56,712 nt of DNA from Peptoniphilaceae bacterium AM52-5BH (GTDB lineage Bacteria; Bacillota; Clostridia; Tissierellales; Peptoniphilaceae), in contig JAQEDR010000016.1 of the NCBI GenBank assembly GCA_027669155.1, positions 1 to 56,712 of the forward strand, read 5' to 3'. Below, one piece after another: positions 25,602 through 34,580 of the stretch (position 1 is its first letter; each line of letters starts with the position of its first letter). The notes beneath the pieces were generated by a model. The model was not told the origin of the DNA and made no database searches. It was given only the letters and a program-made list of their open reading frames with translations. The translations under genes and the position numbers were made by a program.

Positions 25602-26447
25602 TTATTCTACATAGTCAACTACAACGTATCTTTTAGGGTCATTTCCTTCTGAGTGACTTGATACATTTGGATATTTACTTATCTCCTCGTGTGCAAGTCT
25701 TCTCTCGTAGGAATTCATATATCTTAAGTTCCAAGATTTCTTACTTCTTTGAACTTTTCTAGCAGTATCTGCCGCAAGATCTATTATTTTTTCGTCTCTT
25801 CTCTTCTTGTATGAATTGATATCTATATTAATTCTAACATTATTTCTTCTTGAGTCTATGGCTTTTCTAATTATAAGCTCTATTGCATCAAGGGTTGAAC
25901 CGGCCTTGCCTATAGCAATTCCTGTATCTTTTTCCGAAACCTTAGCTTCAAGCTTGATTATATTGTCCTCAAGATTTCCTATAACTGTAACATCTTCGAA
26001 ATGCATGGCTAGAAGGATTTTTTCTAAGAGGTCTTTTGCCTCATAGAACTTATCTATATCAGCCTTTTGTTTAGCTCTTCCATAATTAACTGGCTCTGCC
26101 TTTTCTTCTACTCTAGCTTCTGATTCCATTTCTTCTTCGTGTTCAGTAACTTCAGAGACTGCTATAGCTTCTTCTTTTTCTATAGGCTCTTCTTCTTGAT
26201 CGTCTTCATTTGCCGTAAATTTAGTATCTTCGATTTCTCTTTCAAGATTTGATAGGGCTTCTTTTATATCTTCTTCATAGCTTACTCTTACTACTGCATC
26301 CTTACTTCCAATAAGACCTAAAAATCCAGTAGATTCTTCTTCAATAATCTCAACTTCTACTTCATCTCTCATCTTGCCAATTTCTTCTAGAGCAAGCTCT
26401 ATAGCTTTCTCTTTTGTCTTGGCACTTTTAATTATTGACTTTTTCAT
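25602..26447 (-). CDS. jag: Jag/KhpB RNA-binding protein
   Basis: A 281-aa RNA-binding protein linked to cell elongation and division in Gram-positive bacteria. The N-terminal Jag_N domain (residues 1-60, with STGFLGLIGSKDAVV) is followed by a Glu-rich linker of about 70 residues, then a KH domain (IAIGKAGSTLDAIELIIRKA) and a C-terminal R3H domain (MNSYERRLAHEEISKYPNVSSHSEG). The acidic linker is longer than in many homologues. Its start overlaps the yidC stop by 20 bp, in the conserved rpmH-rnpA-yidD-yidC-jag order. Confidence 0.95.
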   Translation of the reverse strand: MKKSIIKSAKTKEKAIELALEEIGKMRDEVEVEIIEEESTGFLGLIGSKDAVVRVSYEEDIKEALSNLEREIEDTKFTANEDDQEEEPIEKEEAIAVSEVTEHEEEMESEARVEEKAEPVNYGRAKQKADIDKFYEAKDLLEKILLAMHFEDVTVIGNLEDNIIKLEAKVSEKDTGIAIGKAGSTLDAIELIIRKAIDSRRNNVRINIDINSYKKRRDEKIIDLAADTARKVQRSKKSWNLRYMNSYERRLAHEEISKYPNVSSHSEGNDPKRYVVVDYVE

Positions 26448-27165
26448 TTTCTGACTCCATTTTTTTATTTCTCATTGAAAAATGCATTATTACCATTATC
26501 ACCAATCTAAACAAAGAACTTAAGGTGTAATATAGTGGCAAACCAGCAGGAAGACCCTTGAATACAAAGAAATACATCAAAGGCATTAATAAAAGCATGT
26601 TATTCATACTTCCCATTGCCCCTCCACTTTGTTGCATTTGTGGATTTGTCTTCATTGAGAAAAGTTGTACACCAACTTGGGATAAAGATGTAAGAAGTGG
26701 TAAACCGAACCAATAAGGATCCTTTTGAAGTAGGTCTGGTACCCAGTAGAAGTTAGTTCTTACATTATCAAGTCCCTCTGGGAATACATATTTGGTTGTA
26801 TCACTCATCATTCTGAACAATCCAAAAAGTATAAGGATTTGGATTATCATAACAAGACAACCAGAAAGACCAGGAGTAACTCCTTCTTCCTTATATAGTT
26901 CTTGCATCTTTTGTTGCATAATTTGTTGGTCGTAGCTGTATTTTTTTTGAATTTCTTCCATCTTTGGCTTGAAAACCTTAGTTTTCTCCGCTTGTTTTTG
27001 TTGGCTAACGGTCATTGGTATAATTAAAAGACTCACAAGCAAAGTCATTATTACTATCGCTATGGCATAAAAACTAACATCTGTAGGTTCTGTAAAATTC
27101 GCCGCGAGATAGTCGTATATCCATCTCATAAGCTGACCTAAAATGCCGGCTATAAACTTAATCAT
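26428..27165 (-). CDS. yidC: YidC/OxaI membrane protein insertase
   Basis: YidC inserts proteins into the cytoplasmic membrane. This is the short Gram-positive form (245 aa) with five hydrophobic spans and no lipobox. The conserved cytoplasmic hairpin (QQKQAEKTKVFKPKMEEIQKKY) and the GCLVMIIQILILFGLFRMM and LLLMPLMYFFVFKGLPAGLPLYY segments are clear. The positively charged tail is short. Only one insertase gene is in the window. Coupled to jag by overlap; 20 bp after yidD. Confidence 0.94.
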   Translation of the reverse strand: MIKFIAGILGQLMRWIYDYLAANFTEPTDVSFYAIAIVIMTLLVSLLIIPMTVSQQKQAEKTKVFKPKMEEIQKKYSYDQQIMQQKMQELYKEEGVTPGLSGCLVMIIQILILFGLFRMMSDTTKYVFPEGLDNVRTNFYWVPDLLQKDPYWFGLPLLTSLSQVGVQLFSMKTNPQMQQSGGAMGSMNNMLLLMPLMYFFVFKGLPAGLPLYYTLSSLFRLVIMVIMHFSMRNKKMESENEKVNN

Positions 27166-27185
27166 ATAAACTCCATCTATTTTAT

Positions 27186-27401
27186 TTAATCTACTGGATC
27201 ATATCCACCCTTAGAGAATGGATTGCATCTTAATATTCTCCAAAAAGACTTGATAAACGCTTTCAAAAACCCGTATTTTCTGAAAGCTTCCAGTGCGTAT
27301 TGGGAACAAGTCGGGTAGAACTTGCACTTGGAAGGTCCTAATTGGGGAGAAATAAACTTTTGATAAAACTTAATAAGTCTTATAAACAATCTATTTACCA
27401 T
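27186..27401 (-). CDS. yidD: YidD membrane protein insertion efficiency factor
   Basis: A 71-aa member of the YidD family with the diagnostic [33 protein letters not shown] and [13 protein letters not shown] blocks. It has an amphipathic N-terminal helix and conserved cysteines and assists YidC-dependent insertion. Overlaps rnpA by 11 bp. Confidence 0.96.
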   Translation of the reverse strand: MVNRLFIRLIKFYQKFISPQLGPSKCKFYPTCSQYALEAFRKYGFLKAFIKSFWRILRCNPFSKGGYDPVD

Positions 27402-27741
27402 AATAGACTATCTTCATCTTAAAAGCCTTGCTCAAAACATGACCCAAGGATTTTTTTAATTTATCATAAGTAAAATCTGTCGTATGTTTCTTAGGAATAA
27501 TTATTATATCTACTCCATTAATAGAAGCGTAATTAAGCCTAAGAATCTCTCTTAACTTCCTCTTTAGTGAATTTCTTTGGTTGGCCTTGCCGATTTTTTT
27601 GCTAATAGTGATTCCAAATCTAGGATGATCTAGGCCGTTGTTTTTTATAAGTACAGTAAAATCCCTATTATAGAAAGCTTTGTTTTTCTTGTATACTCTT
27701 TGAAAGTCTAAATCTTTTCTTAAACTAATTCTTTTTTCCAT
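27391..27741 (-). CDS. rnpA: Ribonuclease P protein component
   Basis: The protein subunit of RNase P, which matures tRNA 5' ends with the catalytic RNA. It is 116 aa and basic. The N-terminal [13 protein letters not shown] and the RNR-type signature [20 protein letters not shown] are visible. In the conserved rpmH-rnpA-yidD order, about 80 bp after rpmH. Confidence 0.95.
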   Translation of the reverse strand: MEKRISLRKDLDFQRVYKKNKAFYNRDFTVLIKNNGLDHPRFGITISKKIGKANQRNSLKRKLREILRLNYASINGVDIIIIPKKHTTDFTYDKLKKSLGHVLSKAFKMKIVYYGK

Positions 27742-27823
27742 CGTGTTACTATCAATCTAAAATACATATAAACAAGAGCCTTAAAAAAGGCCCTCTCTCT
27801 AATCTATATATTACTATTTTAGC

Positions 27824-27958
27824 CTAAGCAGATAATCTTTTTCTGTTTTTTCTTCTTCTAGCTTTAAGTACTCTTCTACCGCCTGGGCTTGACATTCTTT
27901 TTCTAAAGCCGTGATCTTTAGATCTCTTTCTTCTATTTGGTTGATAAGTTCTCTTCAT
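27824..27958 (-). CDS. rpmH: Ribosomal protein L34
   Basis: A 44-aa, very basic protein read on the - strand: it begins [18 protein letters not shown], continues with the L34 signature [16 protein letters not shown] and ends RKNRKRLSA. The start has an AGGAGG ribosome site four to six bases upstream and sits behind a perfect consensus promoter. It is the first gene left of oriC. The product is part of the 50S subunit. Confidence 0.97.
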   Translation of the reverse strand: MKRTYQPNRRKRSKDHGFRKRMSSPGGRRVLKARRRKNRKRLSA

Positions 27959-27992
27959 GCTTACACCTCCTACTCTTTTTTTGACTCATACT

Positions 27993-28021
27993 ATTATATT
28001 GAAATAAAGCTAATCTGTCAA
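27993..28021 (-). promoter_or_regulatory. rpmH operon promoter, perfect consensus
   Basis: TTGACA (28021-28016) and TATAAT (27998-27993) on the - strand with a 17-base spacer, about 35 bp before the rpmH start. Confidence 0.92.
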
Positions 28022-28659
28022 GATATATAGGTAAAAAATATTCCATTCCTGTAAGAGATTCTCCCTATGTATAATTTATGCATTAAATTTTTGGATAAAT
28101 AATCAAGTATGATTCGAAATTACGAATAAACTTTCAATGTGGATAAAATTGGGGATAGAATATTTTTACAGAAGTTATTAACAAAAATATTTCATGAATA
28201 AAATTTGAAAATCATCGATTATAGATTTTTCTCTTGGCTGAATTTACTAATCTTAGAAAAAAGTATGAAGAAATTCAAATAAATACACAGACTTATCCAC
28301 ATATCCACTGACAATTTCGACTTTTAAAAACAGTAAAAATAAGTTTTCCCGAAAATATAATAATAAATGTGGATAAGTTGATTAAATCGCTTGATTATAG
28401 TATAATTAGCTGTGTAAAAGTATATGTAAAACTATGTTTTTTGCGATGATTTAACTTTTTTTTGTGGATAAGATCCAAGCTATTAAAATTTTACCTAGGA
28501 TTTGTCCCTATAAAGCCCAAAATTTAGCAAAAAGAATTATCAACATCAAAGTTATCCACAAGTTATCCCATTTTTGGGGATAAGTTATTTTTTTCCGCTA
28601 AAGTTTTTATATTTTAAGCTTTGTCCCTTGTGCATAACTTTAGAAGGAAGGTAGTATGG
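28022..28659. other. oriC: oriC, left part (incA-like region between rpmH and dnaA)
   Basis: About 640 bp of AT-rich DNA without genes. Exact DnaA boxes TTATCCACA occur at 28293-28301 and 28552-28560 (+), and at 28138-28146, 28368-28376 and 28463-28471 (-). Near-matches lie at 28563-28571 and 28575-28583, so the last 35 bases before dnaA leader form a tight cluster with opposed boxes. The strand switch of the flanking genes occurs here, as expected of an origin. Confidence 0.9.
28378..28406 (+). promoter_or_regulatory. dnaA promoter
   Basis: TTGATT (28378-28383), 17-base spacer, TATAAT (28401-28406). A DnaA box ends two bases upstream of the -35 and another lies 57 bases downstream of the -10, suggesting DnaA autoregulation. 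Leader is about 245 nt. Confidence 0.7.
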
Positions 28660-30039
28660 ATGACGAATCTAGAATACATTACAGATGAATTAAAAAATGA
28701 AATGAAAATGCATGTTACCGATACTCAACAATTCGATACATGGATTAGCATTCTAAAGCCCTTAAATTTATATAACGAGACCCTATATCTAGAAGTTCCC
28801 AAAAAGGACACACTTTTTATCTACGATAAGATTTGGCTTCCTCAGCTTCAGCTTGCTCTTGATAATATAAAGGATAGGACAGGTAAAGACCTTACGGTTT
28901 CAGTTATTGCTAAAGATTCCGAAGATTATAATAAGGTCCTAACCCTAGGCAAGGACTATGACCCTAATGGTCAGATGCGAATAAGTAAGGTCAGCTCATT
29001 TCCAAGACCTCAACTAGAAGAAGAAAATATTTTCGCAAACTTCGTAGAAGGTAAGTCAAACCAATATGCTCTAGGAGTTAGCCAGGCGGTAGCAGAAAAT
29101 ATTTCAAATAAGTCCCAAGCAAGACTTTACAATCCCTTATTCATATATGGAGAAAGTGGTCTAGGTAAGACCCACTTGATGCAGGCAATTGCCCACGAGA
29201 TCTTAGATAATAGAGATGATGCCTATGTGATGTACCTATCAAGTGAGAAGTTTACAAACGAGATGATCTCAGCACTTAGGTCAACTAAAAATGAGAAGTT
29301 CAGAGAAAAATACAGGTCAGTTGATATACTTCTTATAGATGATATCCAATTTATTGCAGGAAAAGAAGGAACCCAGGAGGAGTTCTTCCATACCTTTAAC
29401 GACCTCTATAACACCGGTAAGCAGATAGTAATATCATCTGATAGGCCACCCAAGGAGATAAAACATTTAGAAAATAGGCTGATATCCAGGTTTTCTTGGG
29501 GCATTATAGTTGATATCGGAAAGCCTGACTTTGAAACGAGAGTTGCAATACTACAAAAAAAACTCGACCAGCTAGGCGCTTATATAGACAACAATATTCT
29601 CTTTTATATAGCAGAAAATATAGATACAAATATAAGAGATCTCGAAGGAGCCTTATCTACTGCAATAGCCTATGCCAAAAGCGACAATAGAGAAGTAGTG
29701 ACAATGGAAGATGCCATAAAGGGGGTCGCTACTAGGGTAAAGGATAAGAAAAAACGCGTAGGTATAGATGATATCCAAAAGTTTGTGGCTGATAAATATG
29801 GAATCAAGCTATCTGATATAAAAGGAAAATCTAGGAAAAAAGAAATAGTAAATCCTAGACAAATAGCCATGTTCCTATCAAGAGAAATATTAGAAGATTC
29901 ACTAGTAACAATCTCCAACGCCTTTGACAGAGACCATACGACTGTCATGCACGGCATTGATAAAATTCAAAAACAAATCGAAGAAGACGATAACTTCAAA
30001 GATGAAATAGAATCGCTTTTGAAGGAGATAACAGAGTAG
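28660..30039 (+). CDS. dnaA: Chromosomal replication initiator DnaA
   Basis: DnaA binds the boxes on both sides of its gene and opens the origin. Domains in order: an N-terminal DnaB-interaction domain; a variable linker; the AAA+ module with Walker A GESGLGKTHL and Walker B ILLIDDIQFI; and the domain IV helix-turn-helix with the signature NAFDRDHTTVMHGIDKI. The start at 28660 (GGAAGG eight bases upstream) gives 459 aa beginning MTNLEYITDEL. A longer frame from the TTG at 28621 lacks a ribosome site. Transcribed away from rpmH, with oriC on both sides. Confidence 0.96.
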   Translation: MTNLEYITDELKNEMKMHVTDTQQFDTWISILKPLNLYNETLYLEVPKKDTLFIYDKIWLPQLQLALDNIKDRTGKDLTVSVIAKDSEDYNKVLTLGKDYDPNGQMRISKVSSFPRPQLEEENIFANFVEGKSNQYALGVSQAVAENISNKSQARLYNPLFIYGESGLGKTHLMQAIAHEILDNRDDAYVMYLSSEKFTNEMISALRSTKNEKFREKYRSVDILLIDDIQFIAGKEGTQEEFFHTFNDLYNTGKQIVISSDRPPKEIKHLENRLISRFSWGIIVDIGKPDFETRVAILQKKLDQLGAYIDNNILFYIAENIDTNIRDLEGALSTAIAYAKSDNREVVTMEDAIKGVATRVKDKKKRVGIDDIQKFVADKYGIKLSDIKGKSRKKEIVNPRQIAMFLSREILEDSLVTISNAFDRDHTTVMHGIDKIQKQIEEDDNFKDEIESLLKEITE

Positions 30040-30263
30040 ATTGTTTATAAGCCTGTGGATAAGTTTGTTGATAAGTCAAAAGTTTTTATCTTCAATCTTC
30101 TCTCTGTGGAAAGTGTGGAAAACTAGGGATTTTATCCTTTAATTATGCCCAAGTTATCAATAGATATGTTTGGCTAAATCTAGCCTTTATATAAACTTAT
30201 CCACATTTATACATGCCCTACTAATAATACTACTAAGTATATATAATAAGTTAAGGAGTAACT
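30040..30263. other. oriC: oriC, right part (dnaA-dnaN gap with DnaA boxes and unwinding candidate)
   Basis: Exact DnaA boxes lie at 30054-30062 (-) and 30197-30205 (+), with a near-match TTGTTGATAAG at about 30064. The 60 bp after the last box are extremely AT-rich and are the likely unwinding element. With the upstream cluster this is a bipartite origin like that of Bacillus. Confidence 0.85.
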
Positions 30264-31376
30264 ATGAAATTTAAAATCAATCAGCAAGATTTAATGAATG
30301 CTATTACCATTGCGATGAAAGCTGTCTCAAAGAGTACCAATATACAGATACATGAATTAATATACTTTGAGTGTTCTGATAGCTCTCTTTCACTAAGAGC
30401 CTTTGATGGTGAGATATCTATAAAAACAAATGTAGATGCTGTAGTAGATGAAGAAGGAGAGATGGCAGTTAAGGCAAGTTTAATCTCAAATATAGTAAGA
30501 AAACTTCCAAATGACATAGTAATAATAGAAAATAAGGATGGCAAAATCTCTATTAAATGTTCATCTTCAAGCTTTAACCTCATAGCCTTCGACTATTACG
30601 ACAAAAATGATCTAAATATTCCAGAAACTAAGGCTATAGAAATAGATAATGATATCCTTAAAAGATCTATAGGACAAACTGAGTTTGCCACAAGTTTAGA
30701 TGAAACTAAACTTGCCTTAACAGGAATCTTGTTTGAACTAAAGGAAGGCTATGTGAATATGGTGGCCCTTGACGGCTACAGGGTTTCCCTAAAGAAGGTA
30801 AAACTAGATTATCCTACAGACTACGAGGATAGCGAATACATCATACCTAAGAGATCTCTTATAGAATGGTCTAGGATTATTTCTGATGATTTGACAACTA
30901 AACTTTACAAGAACGAAAATGACCTAATATTTTCAAGCGGAAGCACTACCATGCAATGCAAGGTAATAGATAAAAACTTTATTGACTACAGAAATATTAT
31001 AAATGATATATCAGAAACTAGTGTTATCCTCGATAAAAGAGAGTTAATAAATTCCCTAGACCGTGCCCAAGTCCTATCAGATCCAGGCAGGGCAAATCTT
31101 ATAAAAATCGAGCTTTCAGATAATGTTATGCTTATTAAATCAAATTCAGAGATAGGAGATGTAAGGGAAGCTATCGATGTAGAGCAAAAGGGAAGTGACT
31201 TGGAGATAGCCTTCAATGCTAGATATATGCAAGAAGGGGTCAAGGCTTGTGATTCATCAAAGATAAAGCTAAACTTCAAATCATCCCTAAATCCATGTCT
31301 AATATATCCAGAAAATTCAACTTACGAAGATGAAGACTTTACCTACCTAGTCCTTCCTGTAAGGCTTGCGAATTGA
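30264..31376 (+). CDS. dnaN: DNA polymerase III beta sliding clamp
   Basis: The 370-aa clamp subunit that tethers the replicative polymerase to DNA, formed of three repeated domains. It begins MKFKINQQDLMNAI and ends in the family-typical SSLNPCLIYPENS...YLVLPVRL. It has its own AGGAG ribosome site and follows dnaA in the universal order, with the right half of oriC between them. Confidence 0.97.
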   Translation: MKFKINQQDLMNAITIAMKAVSKSTNIQIHELIYFECSDSSLSLRAFDGEISIKTNVDAVVDEEGEMAVKASLISNIVRKLPNDIVIIENKDGKISIKCSSSSFNLIAFDYYDKNDLNIPETKAIEIDNDILKRSIGQTEFATSLDETKLALTGILFELKEGYVNMVALDGYRVSLKKVKLDYPTDYEDSEYIIPKRSLIEWSRIISDDLTTKLYKNENDLIFSSGSTTMQCKVIDKNFIDYRNIINDISETSVILDKRELINSLDRAQVLSDPGRANLIKIELSDNVMLIKSNSEIGDVREAIDVEQKGSDLEIAFNARYMQEGVKACDSSKIKLNFKSSLNPCLIYPENSTYEDEDFTYLVLPVRLAN

Positions 31377-31383
31377 GGTAGCT

Positions 31384-31590
31384 ATGGAAAAAATTGAATT
31401 TGAAAGTGAAGAAATAAAATTAAAAGATTTACTAAAGGCGACTAATATTATCCCTACTGGAGGTCTTGCCAAAGTTATAATCAAGGAAGAAGGGGTCCTT
31501 TTAAATGGATCTCCTTGCTTTGTGGCAGGAAAAAAGCTCCACAAGGGAGATACAGTCGAATTTGACGATTTTTCGATTACAATTGTATAA
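31384..31590 (+). CDS. rlbA: RlbA/YaaA, S4-domain RNA-binding protein
   Basis: A 68-aa S4-like domain protein: KLKDLLKATNIIPTGGLAKVIIKEEGVLLNG and the C-terminal KLHKGDTVEFDDF are the S4 signature. YaaA of Bacillus takes part in late 50S subunit assembly. The ATG at 31384 is preferred over an upstream TTG. It lies between dnaN and recF as usual and its stop overlaps the recF start (TAATG). Confidence 0.9.
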   Translation: MEKIEFESEEIKLKDLLKATNIIPTGGLAKVIIKEEGVLLNGSPCFVAGKKLHKGDTVEFDDFSITIV

Positions 31591-32669
31591 TGCGGATTAA
31601 AGATTTAAGGTTAAATAATTTTAGAAATTATTTCTATGAAAATGTAGAATTTAACAAAGACTCCAATATCTTTATTGGAGATAATGCCCAGGGTAAGACC
31701 AATCTTTTAGAAAGTGTCTATTATTTGGCCAATGCATCGAGCTTTAAGAAGATTAGAGATAAGGATATAATTAGGTTTTCCCAAAGTCAGATGAAGCTTG
31801 CTGGCACTATAAGAAAGGGCAGATCTTTTAAGGAAGTTTTCATAGAAGTAAAGGATAATGATAAGAGTATTTTCGTAAATGGAGTAAAATATGATAGGAG
31901 GAAAGATTTAAGATCTCTTTTCAAGATTGTCTTATTTACTCCAGAAGATCTCGGAATAATTAAGGATGGGCCAAATCGTAGGAGAGATTTAATCGATGAA
32001 ATCATTGAAGAAATTGACCTATCCTATAAGGCCAACAAGAGAGATTACGATAAGATTCTTTATCAAAGAAATAAGCTTTTAAAAAAACAAAATGCTCCCT
32101 ACTTTAAAGAACAACTAGAGGCTTTCGATAAGTCTCTTACCAAACTTTCATACAAGATATATAAGACTAGAGATAAATTTATTAAAATCATTGATAAATT
32201 TGCTAGTGAATTTCAATCATCTCTCACAGCAAATAAGGAAGAGTTAAAACTAAGCTATAAGGCGGACATTGAAGCTTCGACTCTTACAGAGTACGAGGAG
32301 ATTTTTAGGTCGGCAAGAGACTTGGATTTCAAATATCTTACAAGCCAAAGGGGAATCCATAGGGATGAGATTGAAATAAGTATAAATGGTAAAAATACCA
32401 AAAGCTTTGCTTCTCAAGGCCAACAGCGTTCGGCTATCTTAAACATTAGGCTTGCAGAAGTAAGGTTGATTAAGGAAGTGACAGGTGATGAGGCTGTCAT
32501 TTTGTTTGATGATGTCTTTTCAGAACTAGATGAGAAAAGGTCTATGTTTTTGTTGGAAAACCTCAAGGGCTTTCAGACAATAATAACTGCAACTAATACC
32601 AAGAGTTTGGAGTATGTAGATAGGGAAAAGATCTCATATATCTTAGATGGAAAGATTAGAAAGGAATAG
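31590..32669 (+). CDS. recF: RecF recombination mediator
   Basis: An SMC-like ATPase of 359 aa that loads RecA at gapped DNA. It opens RIKDLRLNNFRNYF, with Walker A GDNAQGKTNLLES, the signature SQGQQRSAILNIRLAE and Walker B VILFDDVFSELD. Translational coupling to rlbA through TAATG and one base before the gyrB start. Confidence 0.97.
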   Translation: MRIKDLRLNNFRNYFYENVEFNKDSNIFIGDNAQGKTNLLESVYYLANASSFKKIRDKDIIRFSQSQMKLAGTIRKGRSFKEVFIEVKDNDKSIFVNGVKYDRRKDLRSLFKIVLFTPEDLGIIKDGPNRRRDLIDEIIEEIDLSYKANKRDYDKILYQRNKLLKKQNAPYFKEQLEAFDKSLTKLSYKIYKTRDKFIKIIDKFASEFQSSLTANKEELKLSYKADIEASTLTEYEEIFRSARDLDFKYLTSQRGIHRDEIEISINGKNTKSFASQGQQRSAILNIRLAEVRLIKEVTGDEAVILFDDVFSELDEKRSMFLLENLKGFQTIITATNTKSLEYVDREKISYILDGKIRKE

Positions 32670-32670
32670 T

Positions 32671-34572
32671 ATGCAAGATAATAATTATGATGCTGGCAAT
32701 ATCAGGGTCTTGGAAGGACTAGAACCAGTTAGACTAAGACCTGGTATGTATATAGGTTCAACCAGCGAAAAGGGACTTCACCACTTAGTTTACGAAGTCG
32801 TTGACAACTCAGTTGATGAAGCCTTGGCAGGTCGTTGCGACTACATAAAAGTAACAGTAACCAAAGATAACGTGATAAGAGTCGAGGACGATGGTTCAGG
32901 AATTCCAGTTAAAGAGCACCCTACAACTCACAAATCAACGCTTGAGACAGTTCTTACAGTATTGCACGCTGGTGGTAAGTTCGATGACTCTGCCTACCAG
33001 TTTTCAGGAGGACTTCACGGTGTAGGTGTTTCTGTAGTAAACGCCCTAAGTGAATATCTAATAGCTGAAGTCAAAAGAGACGGTCACATCTACAAAATGA
33101 CTTTTGCCAAGGGAGAAGTCACTAGCGATTTGGAAATCATAGGAGATACAGAAGAGACTGGAACTACCATAACCTTCAAACCAGATGGAGAGATTTTCGA
33201 CACAACAATATTTGATAGGAAAATTCTAGAAAACAGGTTCAGAGAAATGGCCTTCCTCAACAAGGGAGTAGAAATAATCCTCGAAGATGAGAGAGATGAC
33301 TTTTCTGAAAGCTTCAAATATGAGGGTGGAATCAAGGAATTTGTAACCTATCTTAATAGAAACAAGACTCCAATTATGGAGCAAGTTCCTCACTTCGATG
33401 GCATGCAAGAAGATATAGAAGTAGAAGTAAGCTTCCAATATACAGACGGCTACAGCGAAAATATCCTAACCTATGCCAACAACATCCACACACCGGAAGG
33501 TGGAACCCACCTATCAGGCTTTAGATCAGCCCTTACAAGAACAGTAAATGATTATGCTAGGAACTTTAAGTTCCTAAAAGAAAACGAAGAAAACCTTCAA
33601 GGTGACGACATCAGAGAAGGAATTACTGCTGTAGTTTCTATCAAAATATCAGACCCACAATTTGAAGGACAAACCAAGGCTAAGCTTGGAAACTCAGAGG
33701 TTAGAGGAGCAGTAGATACCTTCGTAAGCCAGAGGCTTCAAGCTTATCTAGAGGAAAACCCAAAGCCTGCCAAAAATATAATAGAAAAGGCCCTAGCATC
33801 CAGAAGAGCTAGGGAAGCTGCAAGAAAGGCAAGAGACCTAACCAGGAAAAGATCAATCCTAGATTCGACAACTCTGCCAGGCAAGCTTGCCGACTGCCAA
33901 TCAACCGATCTTTCAGAAAATGAAATCTTCATAGTCGAGGGTAATTCTGCGGGAGGATCTGCCAAGGGTGGAAGAGATAATAGAATCCAAGCAATTCTTC
34001 CTTTAAGAGGAAAGATTATGAATGTAGAAAAAGCCAATCTCGATAGGATCCTAAACTCAGAAGAGATTAAGGCTATGATTACAGCCTTTGGTACAGGAAT
34101 AGGCAAGGAATTTGATATTTCTAAGCTCCGCTACGGCAAGATTATAATCATGACCGATGCCGATGTCGACGGAGCCCACATCAGAACCCTTCTTTTGACT
34201 TTCTTCTACAGATACATGAAACCATTGATAGACGAAGGCCACGTATATGTTGCCCAACCACCTCTATATAAGATAAGTCATGGTAGAAATGAACGCTATG
34301 TATATACAGATGCTGAAAGAGATAAGGTTCTTAAGGAACTTGATGTAGATAATTACAAGATAAACAGATATAAGGGTCTTGGTGAGATGAATGCAGATCA
34401 ACTATGGGATACCACCATGGATCCAGATCACAGAGTCCTTCTAAGAGTTAATGAAGACTTAGATTCAACTAGTACAGATGATACTTTCTCACTTCTAATG
34501 GGAGAGAAGGTAGAACCAAGACGTAACTTTATCCAAGAAAACGCCAAGTACGTATCAAATATTGACGTATAG
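32671..34572 (+). CDS. gyrB: DNA gyrase subunit B
   Basis: The ATPase subunit of gyrase. The GHKL ATPase domain has [23 protein letters not shown] and [14 protein letters not shown]; the TOPRIM domain has [14 protein letters not shown] and DADVDGAHI. It is 633 aa from the ATG at 32671 (AGGA five bases upstream), the normal length. An in-frame ATG at 32647 lies inside recF and is less likely. In the standard recF-gyrB-gyrA order. Confidence 0.97.
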   Translation: MQDNNYDAGNIRVLEGLEPVRLRPGMYIGSTSEKGLHHLVYEVVDNSVDEALAGRCDYIKVTVTKDNVIRVEDDGSGIPVKEHPTTHKSTLETVLTVLHAGGKFDDSAYQFSGGLHGVGVSVVNALSEYLIAEVKRDGHIYKMTFAKGEVTSDLEIIGDTEETGTTITFKPDGEIFDTTIFDRKILENRFREMAFLNKGVEIILEDERDDFSESFKYEGGIKEFVTYLNRNKTPIMEQVPHFDGMQEDIEVEVSFQYTDGYSENILTYANNIHTPEGGTHLSGFRSALTRTVNDYARNFKFLKENEENLQGDDIREGITAVVSIKISDPQFEGQTKAKLGNSEVRGAVDTFVSQRLQAYLEENPKPAKNIIEKALASRRAREAARKARDLTRKRSILDSTTLPGKLADCQSTDLSENEIFIVEGNSAGGSAKGGRDNRIQAILPLRGKIMNVEKANLDRILNSEEIKAMITAFGTGIGKEFDISKLRYGKIIIMTDADVDGAHIRTLLLTFFYRYMKPLIDEGHVYVAQPPLYKISHGRNERYVYTDAERDKVLKELDVDNYKINRYKGLGEMNADQLWDTTMDPDHRVLLRVNEDLDSTSTDDTFSLLMGEKVEPRRNFIQENAKYVSNIDV

Positions 34573-34580
34573 GAGGCAAA

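Noticed and set aside
28621..28659. Longer DnaA start at a TTG (28621)
   Set aside because: No ribosome site precedes it; the ATG at 28660 has GGAAGG at suitable spacing and gives the normal N-terminus.
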